Source: Oscillospiraceae bacterium
Lineage (GTDB): Bacteria; Bacillota; Clostridia; Oscillospirales; Oscillospiraceae
Direction of reading: 5' to 3'
Assembly (NCBI GenBank): GCA_017465745.1
Contig: JAFTVM010000019.1
Location: forward strand, 1 to 39,153
DNA length: 39,153 bases
Shown in pieces: positions 32,365-39,153 of this stretch. The translations under genes were made by a program, and so were the position numbers. Every line of letters begins with the position of its first letter. The stretch's first letter is position 1. The notes under the pieces were generated by a model that was not told where the DNA came from, made no database searches, and saw only the letters and a list, made by a program, of their open reading frames with translations.

Positions 32365-32416
32365 TTGACAGTGGACGGTTGACAATGATGGTATTTCCTT
32401 CGGAAATAGTTGTCAA
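32365..32416. repeat. Palindromic intergenic repeat (TTGACA..TTGTCAA)
   Basis: TTGACA at 32365 and 32379; the second starts a nested hairpin TTGACAA ... TTTCC-ttc-GGAAA ... TTGTCAA ending at 32416. It is noncoding and looks like a dispersed REP/MITE-type unit rather than a site tied to the neighbouring gene. Confidence 0.5.
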
Positions 32417-32467
32417 AGGCGATACCTTAATTTGAAGCGTAACTGTAGTCCAATCCAAATCCCTCTA

Positions 32468-32496
32468 TTGCCTTTTTGTTCCAGTTGTGTTATACT
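32468..32496 (+). promoter_or_regulatory. Promoter of the NUDIX gene
   Basis: TTGCCT (32468-32473), 17 bp, TATACT (32491-32496). Confidence 0.65.
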
Positions 32497-32528
32497 AACT
32501 TGTACGATTATGCAGGGAGGTGGAACGC

Positions 32529-33041
32529 TTGGAATGGAATGACGTTTACGACAAAAACCGCAATCTCACCGGGCGGCTCCACCGCCGGGGCACCCGGTGG
32601 CGTCCGGGGGAATATGGCCTGGTGGTCTGCGTGTGGGTTTACGACGGCAAGGGAAATATCCTGCTGACCCGCCGGGCCAAGGGCAAGAGCTTTGCCGGTA
32701 CCTGGGAGAATTCCGGCGGCGCCGCCAAGGCGGGTGAGACCAGCCGCACGGCCATCGCCCGGGAGCTTTTTGAGGAGACCGGTATCCGGGCGGGGGAGGA
32801 GGAGTTCGAATACATCGGCTCCGACCGGGACCGCAATGCCCATTTCGACTTCTATTGTCTCAAGCGCCGGACACCCCTGACCGAGATCGTCCTGCTGCCC
32901 GGCGAGACCGACGGCGTCCAGTGGGCCAGCCACGAGCAGGTGCGCCAGATGGTGCGCACCGGTGAGATCTGCCGGGTCATCGGCCGCCAGTTCCTGCGCC
33001 AGGAGTCCGAGCTGCTCCGGCGGCAAGATGCACAAGATTAA
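32529..33041 (+). CDS. NUDIX hydrolase
   Basis: About 170 aa. The TTG at 32529 is preferred because GGGAGG lies nine bases before it, while a GTG at 32520 overlaps that site. The Nudix box is complete: GGAAKAGETSRTAIARELFE followed by ETGI (about residues 62-85). The N-terminal WNDVYDKNRNLTGRLHRRG is typical of the IPP-isomerase-like/YfcD group that acts on small diphosphate substrates. The substrate is unknown. Confidence 0.92.
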   Translation: MEWNDVYDKNRNLTGRLHRRGTRWRPGEYGLVVCVWVYDGKGNILLTRRAKGKSFAGTWENSGGAAKAGETSRTAIARELFEETGIRAGEEEFEYIGSDRDRNAHFDFYCLKRRTPLTEIVLLPGETDGVQWASHEQVRQMVRTGEICRVIGRQFLRQESELLRRQDAQD

Positions 33042-33063
33042 CCCCCAAATTTTGGATAATGAC

Positions 33064-33100
33064 CGCCGCCCGTTTTTCTTGAAAACGGGCGGCGTTTCTG
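33064..33100 (+). terminator. Terminator of the NUDIX gene
   Basis: CGCCGCCCGTTTT (33064-33076) pairs with AAAACGGGCGGCG (33082-33094), followed by TTTCTG. Confidence 0.82.
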
Positions 33101-33107
33101 GTATGAT
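33079..33107 (+). promoter_or_regulatory. Promoter of the PRTase-like gene, inside the terminator
   Basis: TTGAAA (33079-33084), 17 bp, TATGAT (33102-33107). The -35 falls in the loop and right arm of the preceding terminator. Confidence 0.65.
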
Positions 33108-33112
33108 AGAAA

Positions 33113-33184
33113 AAAGCGTTTTTGGTTTACTCCGGCGAAAACGCTGTGCCGGAGCAGAAGAAAAACGCTTTCTTTAATTTTCAG
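33113..33184 (+). promoter_or_regulatory. Nested leader hairpin, possible attenuator
   Basis: Outer stem AAAGCGTTTTT (33113-33123) with AAAAACGCTTT (33161-33171), inner stem CTCCGGC (33130-33136) with GCCGGAG (33148-33154), then CTTTAATTTT. It starts at about the predicted transcription start and ends 20 nt before the ribosome site of the PRTase-like gene. Confidence 0.6.
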
Positions 33185-33202
33185 AGTATGGAGGATAGAA
33201 GT

Positions 33203-33838
33203 ATGATCGATCTGATGAACCTGCCTGTAAGACGCGGCAACGTTCCGCTGCGGGTGGCCCGGGGCCATTTCGCCACCAACCACTCTCATATCAATTATTA
33301 TATTGATATCACCTACCCCAAGACCCGTCTCAGCGAGGCCCAGGCCGTGGCCAAGCAGCTGGTCAAGACCCTGAAGCACAGCACCATGGTCGATACCATC
33401 CTCTGCCTGGACGGCACGGCTGTCATCGGCACGTGCCTGGCCGATGAGCTGACCAAGAGCGGCTTCCAGAGCATCAACACCCACAAGACCGTCTATGTGG
33501 TGGAGCCTGAATTCGGTGTCAACAACCAGATGCTCTTCCGGGACAACATCCAGCCCATGATCCGCAACAAGCACGTGCTGGTGCTGATGGCATCCTGCAC
33601 CACCGGCTATACCGCCAAGAAGGGCATCGAGACCGTCGGCTACTACGGCGGCGAGGTGGTGGGCGTGGCCGCCCTGTACTCCATGACCGATGAGGTCTGC
33701 GGCCAGAAGGTCCACTCTATTTATAATATGAACGACCTGCCCGACTATGCCAGCTACGACTACAAGGACTGCCCCTATTGCAAGCAGGGCCGGCGCCTGG
33801 ACGCGCTGGTCAATTCCCACGGCTATTCCTGGCTGTGA
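33203..33838 (+). CDS. Phosphoribosyltransferase-like protein, degenerate PRPP loop
   Basis: 211 aa from ATG 33203 with GGAGG upstream. The fold resembles orotate/type I PRTases (DTILCLDGTAVIGTCLADEL, then NKHVLVLMASCTTGYTAKKG). In true PRTases the last motif carries two acidic residues before the Thr-Gly-Thr loop; here they are replaced by LMASCTTGYT, so PRPP binding is doubtful or altered. The C-terminus has a CPYC pair and the tail HGYSWL. It could be a regulator or binding protein rather than an enzyme. Transcription runs through a leader hairpin. Confidence 0.8.
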   Translation: MIDLMNLPVRRGNVPLRVARGHFATNHSHINYYIDITYPKTRLSEAQAVAKQLVKTLKHSTMVDTILCLDGTAVIGTCLADELTKSGFQSINTHKTVYVVEPEFGVNNQMLFRDNIQPMIRNKHVLVLMASCTTGYTAKKGIETVGYYGGEVVGVAALYSMTDEVCGQKVHSIYNMNDLPDYASYDYKDCPYCKQGRRLDALVNSHGYSWL

Positions 33839-33852
33839 ACCCATCAATGAAG

Positions 33853-33884
33853 AACCGCTCCCCGGAACAGGGGAGCGGTTTTGC
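33853..33884 (+). terminator. Terminator of the PRTase-like gene
   Basis: AACCGCTCCCC-ggaaca-GGGGAGCGGTT then TTGC. Confidence 0.88.
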
Positions 33885-33950
33885 TGTAGCATTATTGCAG
33901 GGGAGGGGCCCTGCATTTTGAGTGTGGCTGCGGAAAAATGACAACAAAAA

Positions 33951-33973
33951 AATCCGTGGGAAAACCACGGATT
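33951..33973. terminator. Small stem-loop before rpoB promoter
   Basis: AATCCGTGG-gaaaa-CCACGGATT preceded by an A run; on the minus strand this would be a terminator, on the plus strand a weak one. Confidence 0.5.
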
Positions 33974-33987
33974 GTGTAAAATACTAA

Positions 33988-34016
33988 TTGACAAATAAAG
34001 GGGGGTATGATATGAT
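33988..34016 (+). promoter_or_regulatory. Promoter of rpoB-rpoC
   Basis: TTGACA (33988-33993), 17 bp, TATGAT (34011-34016). A leader of about 170 nt follows, with a small CATACT/AGTATG stem and no gene visible. Confidence 0.85.
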
Positions 34017-34193
34017 TGTTATCCATACTGTGATAGTATGCCCTCGTAGGCCTTTTCCTAGCCTGGTCATAGTAACACAGGATGGTGCCGATGTCAAGTG
34101 GGAAATTAGACAAATTTGACAACGGCTTCGAGCGTATCAAAGTAAGCGTTTCAAAAACACACTATTCCAGCATTTGCTGAAAGAAAGGCTGTG

Positions 34194-37100
34194 ATGATCC
34201 ATATGGCAATGGTCAGGGACGTAATGTTCGGCAAGACCATGCGTAAATCCTACGCAAAGTATGAGGAGATCCTGGAGATCCCCAACATGCTGAAGATCCA
34301 GAAGGACTCCTACAAGTGGTTCCTGGAGACCGGCTTGCGGGAAGTTTTTCAGGATGTGGGCGTCATCTCTGACTTCTCCGGTAAACTGGAGCTGAGCTTC
34401 CTGGATTACACCATGGAAGATAAGCCCAAGTATACCATCGAGGAGTGCAAGGAGCGGGATGCCACCTACGCCAAGCCCATCAAGGTTCGGGTGCGCCTGC
34501 GCAACACCGAAACCGACGAGATCAAGGAGCAGGAAATCTTCATGGGCGATTTCCCTGTTATGACCAACGGCGGCACCTTCGTCATCAATGGCGCCGAGCG
34601 TGTCATCATCTCTCAGATCGTCCGTTCTCCCGGTATGTACTATGGCCATGAAGTGGACAAGGCCGACCAGCATACCTACACCGCCACCGTCATTCCTTAC
34701 CGCGGTGCCTGGCTGGAGTACGAGACTGATAACTCCAACGTGTTCTGGGTCCGTATCGACAAGAACCGCAAGCTGCCCATCACCTGCCTGATCCGCGCGC
34801 TGGGCGTCAGCTCCGACGAGCAGATCAAGGAGCTCTTCGGCGAGGATGAGCGCATCCTGGCCACCCTGGAAAAGGATTCCTGCAAGACCCGTGAGGATTC
34901 CCTGCTGGAGATCTACCGCCGCCTGCGTCCCGGTGAGCCTCCCACGGTGGAGACTGCGACCGCCCATCTGGAGGGTCTGCTGTTCGACGCTCACCGCTAC
35001 GATGTCAGCCGCGTCGGCCGCTATAAGTTCAACAAGAAGATGGACATCTGGACCCGCCTGTCCGGCCAGGTGGCTGCCCAGCCCATCGCCGATCCCATGA
35101 CCGGTGAGATCCTGGTGATGCCCGATGAGGTCATCTCCCGGGAGAAGGCACAGGAGCTGTCCGCCAAGGGCATCAACGAGGCTGTCCTGAAGGTGGGCGA
35201 CACCACCGTCAAGGTGTTCTCCAACGATATGGTCGACATGAAGAATTTTGTCGACTTCGATCCCACTCCCTACGGCGTCAACGAGAAGGTCCGTTTCTCC
35301 GTCCTGCGGGAGATGCTCTCCGAGCTGGAAGGCGCTTCCGAGGAAGCATGGGAAGACGCCATCGCCGAGCGTATCGACGATCTGATCCCCAAGCATATCA
35401 TTGTCGACGACATCATGGCTTCCATCAACTACCTGTGCTGCGTGGCCATGGGCGTGGGCACCCCCGACGATATTGACCACCTGGGCAACCGCCGCCTGCG
35501 CTGCGTGGGCGAGCTGCTGCAGAACCAGTTCCGCATCGGCTTCAGCCGTCTGGACCGCGTCATCCGCGAGCGCATGACCGTCCAGGATCTGGACGCTGTC
35601 ACCCCCCAGAGCCTGATCAACATTCGTCCTGTCACCGCTGTCATCAAGGAGTTCTTCGGCTCCTCCCCCCTGAGCCAGTTCATGGACCAGAACAACCCCC
35701 TGGCTGAGCTGACCCACAAGCGCCGTCTGTCCGCACTGGGCCCCGGCGGTCTGAGCCGTGACCGTGCATCCTTCGATGTCCGAGACATTCACTATACCCA
35801 CTACGGCCGTATGTGCCCCATCGAGACCCCTGAAGGTCCCAACATCGGCCTGATCAACTATCTGGCCACCTTCGCCAAGATCAACGAGTACGGTTTCGTG
35901 GAGGCTCCCTACCGCAAGATCGACAAGGCCACCGGCGTTGTCACCCAGGAGGTCGAATACATGACCGCTGACGTGGAGGACAACTACTACGTCGGTCAGG
36001 CCAACGAGCCTCTGGACGAGCAGGGCCGCCTGGCTCGTCCCCGTATCACCTGCCGTCACCGCAACGAGATCATCGAAGTGGATGCCCACATGATCGACTA
36101 CATCGACGTGTCCCCCAGAATGATGATCTCCATCGCAACTTCCTTCATTCCCTTCCTGCAGAACGACGACGCCAACCGTGCCCTGATGGGCGCCAACATG
36201 CAGCGTCAGGCCGTGCCTCTGCTGACCACCGAGCCCCCCGTCGTTGCCACCGGCATCGAGCACAAGGCCGCTGTGGACTCCGAGGTCTGCCTGAAGGCCC
36301 GCAAGCCCGGCACCGTCACCTCCGTTTCCGCCACCACCATCGCCCTGAAGTATGACGACGGTGAGTCCGAGATCTTCCAGCTGACCAAGTTTGCCCGCTC
36401 CAATGCCGGCACCTGCATCAACCAGCGTCCCATCGTGACCGTTGGCGAGCATGTGGAGACGGAGCAGATCATCGCAGACGGTCCTTCCTGCTCCGGCGGT
36501 GAGATCGCTCTGGGTAAGAACGTGCTCATCGGCTTCGTCACCTGGGAAGGCTACAACTACGAGGACGCCATCCTGCTGAACGAACGTCTGGTTCGTGAGG
36601 ACGTCTTCACCTCCATCCACATCGAGGAGCACGAGACCGAGGCCCGGGACACCAAGCTGGGACCTGAGGAGATCACCCGTGACATCCCCAATGTCGGCGA
36701 GGACACCCTGAAGGACCTGGACGAGAACGGTATCATCCGCATCGGCGCCGAGGTCCGTGCCGGCGACTACCTGGTCGGTAAGGTCACCCCCAAGGGCGAG
36801 ACCGAGCTGACGCCCGAGGAGCGCCTGCTCCGGGCCATCTTCGGTGAGAAGGCCCGTGAAGTCCGTGACACCTCCCTGAAGGTGCCCCACGGCGAAAGCG
36901 GCATCGTTGTCGATGTCAAGATCTTCACCAAGGAGAACTCCGACGAGCTGGCTCCCGGCGTTACCAAGTCTGTCCGCGTCTACATCGCCCAGAAGAGAAA
37001 GATCTCCGTCGGCGATAAGATGGCAGGCCGTCACGGTAACAAGGGCGTCGTCTCCCGCGTGCTGCCCGAAGAGGATATGCCCTTCCTGCCCGACGGCACC

Positions 37101-37889
37101 CCCCTGGACGTGGTTCTGAACCCCCTGGGCGTGCCTTCCCGAATGAACATCGGTCAGGTGCTGGAAGTCCACCTGGGCTATGCTGCCCGCACCCTGGGCT
37201 GGCACGTTGCCACCCCCGTCTTCGACGGCGCCAACGAGAAGGATATCCGCGATACCCTGAAGCTGGCCGGCCTGCGCGAGGACGGCAAGACCGTCCTGTA
37301 TGACGGCCGTACCGGCGAACCCTTCGATAACCTGGTCACCGTCGGTTACCCCTACTACCTGAAGCTGCATCACCTGGTCGATGATAAGATCCACGCCCGT
37401 TCCACCGGCCCCTACGCACTGGTTACCCAGCAGCCTCTGGGCGGCAAGGCCCAGTTCGGCGGCCAGCGTTTCGGCGAAATGGAAGTCTGGGCCCTGGAGG
37501 CTTACGGCGCTGCCTACACCCTGCAGGAGATCCTGACTGTCAAGTCCGACGACGTCACCGGCCGTGTCAAGACCTACGAGGCCATCGTCAAGGGCGCCAA
37601 CATTCCCAAGCCCGGCGTGCCCGAATCCTTCAAGGTTCTGGTCAAGGAGCTGCAGGCTCTGTGTCTGGACATCCGCGTCCTGGACGAGCAGGGCAACGAG
37701 ATCGAGCTGAAGGAAGAGGATGAAGACGATGAGATCGTCTACACCGCCGATACCCACAATGAGCTGGTTGTCGGCAGCACCGATGAGGTGCTCGATGCCG
37801 GCTTCGTCATCGACGAAGACAGCCCCGAAGACATTATGGACGTGTTCAGCGGCATGGAGAATTCCGGCGCTGACACCTACGAAGACTAA
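34194..37889 (+). CDS. rpoB: RNA polymerase subunit beta
   Basis: 1231 aa from ATG 34194 (AAAGG five bases before); GTG 34191 is the alternative. The rifampicin region reads [20 protein letters not shown] and then ALGPGGL, i.e. the sensitive type, and GRHGNKG and the late [13 protein letters not shown] box are intact. The acidic C-terminal tail ([11 protein letters not shown]) is usual in clostridia. rpoC follows after 18 bases. No rplJ/rplL lies upstream. Confidence 0.98.
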   Translation: MIHMAMVRDVMFGKTMRKSYAKYEEILEIPNMLKIQKDSYKWFLETGLREVFQDVGVISDFSGKLELSFLDYTMEDKPKYTIEECKERDATYAKPIKVRVRLRNTETDEIKEQEIFMGDFPVMTNGGTFVINGAERVIISQIVRSPGMYYGHEVDKADQHTYTATVIPYRGAWLEYETDNSNVFWVRIDKNRKLPITCLIRALGVSSDEQIKELFGEDERILATLEKDSCKTREDSLLEIYRRLRPGEPPTVETATAHLEGLLFDAHRYDVSRVGRYKFNKKMDIWTRLSGQVAAQPIADPMTGEILVMPDEVISREKAQELSAKGINEAVLKVGDTTVKVFSNDMVDMKNFVDFDPTPYGVNEKVRFSVLREMLSELEGASEEAWEDAIAERIDDLIPKHIIVDDIMASINYLCCVAMGVGTPDDIDHLGNRRLRCVGELLQNQFRIGFSRLDRVIRERMTVQDLDAVTPQSLINIRPVTAVIKEFFGSSPLSQFMDQNNPLAELTHKRRLSALGPGGLSRDRASFDVRDIHYTHYGRMCPIETPEGPNIGLINYLATFAKINEYGFVEAPYRKIDKATGVVTQEVEYMTADVEDNYYVGQANEPLDEQGRLARPRITCRHRNEIIEVDAHMIDYIDVSPRMMISIATSFIPFLQNDDANRALMGANMQRQAVPLLTTEPPVVATGIEHKAAVDSEVCLKARKPGTVTSVSATTIALKYDDGESEIFQLTKFARSNAGTCINQRPIVTVGEHVETEQIIADGPSCSGGEIALGKNVLIGFVTWEGYNYEDAILLNERLVREDVFTSIHIEEHETEARDTKLGPEEITRDIPNVGEDTLKDLDENGIIRIGAEVRAGDYLVGKVTPKGETELTPEERLLRAIFGEKAREVRDTSLKVPHGESGIVVDVKIFTKENSDELAPGVTKSVRVYIAQKRKISVGDKMAGRHGNKGVVSRVLPEEDMPFLPDGTPLDVVLNPLGVPSRMNIGQVLEVHLGYAARTLGWHVATPVFDGANEKDIRDTLKLAGLREDGKTVLYDGRTGEPFDNLVTVGYPYYLKLHHLVDDKIHARSTGPYALVTQQPLGGKAQFGGQRFGEMEVWALEAYGAAYTLQEILTVKSDDVTGRVKTYEAIVKGANIPKPGVPESFKVLVKELQALCLDIRVLDEQGNEIELKEEDEDDEIVYTADTHNELVVGSTDEVLDAGFVIDEDSPEDIMDVFSGMENSGADTYED

Positions 37890-39153
<1,264 letters not shown>

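Overview
The window looks like a chromosome segment of a gut-type clostridium, most likely of the Oscillospirales (old Clostridium cluster IV). This is inferred from the gene set (PPi-dependent phosphofructokinase, class II aldolase, RF3, Prp plus an L27 with a cleavable N-terminus, DUF5662) and from the strong GC3-rich codon use of the housekeeping genes. No 16S gene is present, so the taxon stays an inference.

Two zones are visible. Positions 1 to about 20,310 are a mosaic, partly AT-richer accessory region that reads as an integrated element. At its right end lie an excisionase-like protein and a tyrosine integrase, then four TGTCGTa repeats (candidate integrase arm sites), next to two tandem tRNA-Val(GAC) genes. 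From left to right its cargo is: (a) a minus-strand radical-SAM RiPP locus with a 58-residue Cys-rich precursor (3158-3334, CX2CX3CX3CX3C core), a SPASM maturase, a 58-aa zinc-ribbon-like protein, a 67-aa protein and a 477-aa ankyrin-containing protein, divergent from a Cro/CI-type regulator across a shared promoter/operator region; (b) a plus-strand amidoligase plus class II glutamine amidotransferase pair, then a res-like palindrome cluster, a serine resolvase and two tiny overlapping membrane peptides; (c) a complete type I restriction-modification operon hsdM-hsdS-orf172-orf142-hsdR with two unrelated small genes between S and R; (d) a replication-like module: repeats of TGGTGGAC/GTCCACCA, a 546-aa protein of unknown function, a 717-aa P-loop ATPase, two small proteins and the integrase. 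The left end of the element is not in the window.

Positions 20,312 to 39,153 are core chromosome: tRNA-Val x2; apbE plus a NusG-domain-II protein (exported flavin/redox functions); rplU-prp-rpmA with an L21-type leader; obgE; an AraC regulator; divergent pfp and fba (the PPi-PFK and aldolase steps of glycolysis); prfC; divergent ymdB and DUF5662; tRNA-Gln(CTG); a NUDIX hydrolase; a phosphoribosyltransferase-like protein with a degenerate PRPP loop behind a leader hairpin; and rpoB-rpoC (rpoC cut by the window end). Promoters and intrinsic terminators are unusually easy to read here, and in two places a promoter is nested against the terminator of the gene before it.

The best candidate for an undescribed system is the RiPP locus at about 67-3810. 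Its precursor gene is short and easily missed because a longer spurious frame overlaps it. Second are the amidoligase/GATase operon, which follows an intergenic terminator so closely that the hairpin looks like an attenuator, and the unusual leaders upstream of prfC and of the PRTase-like gene.
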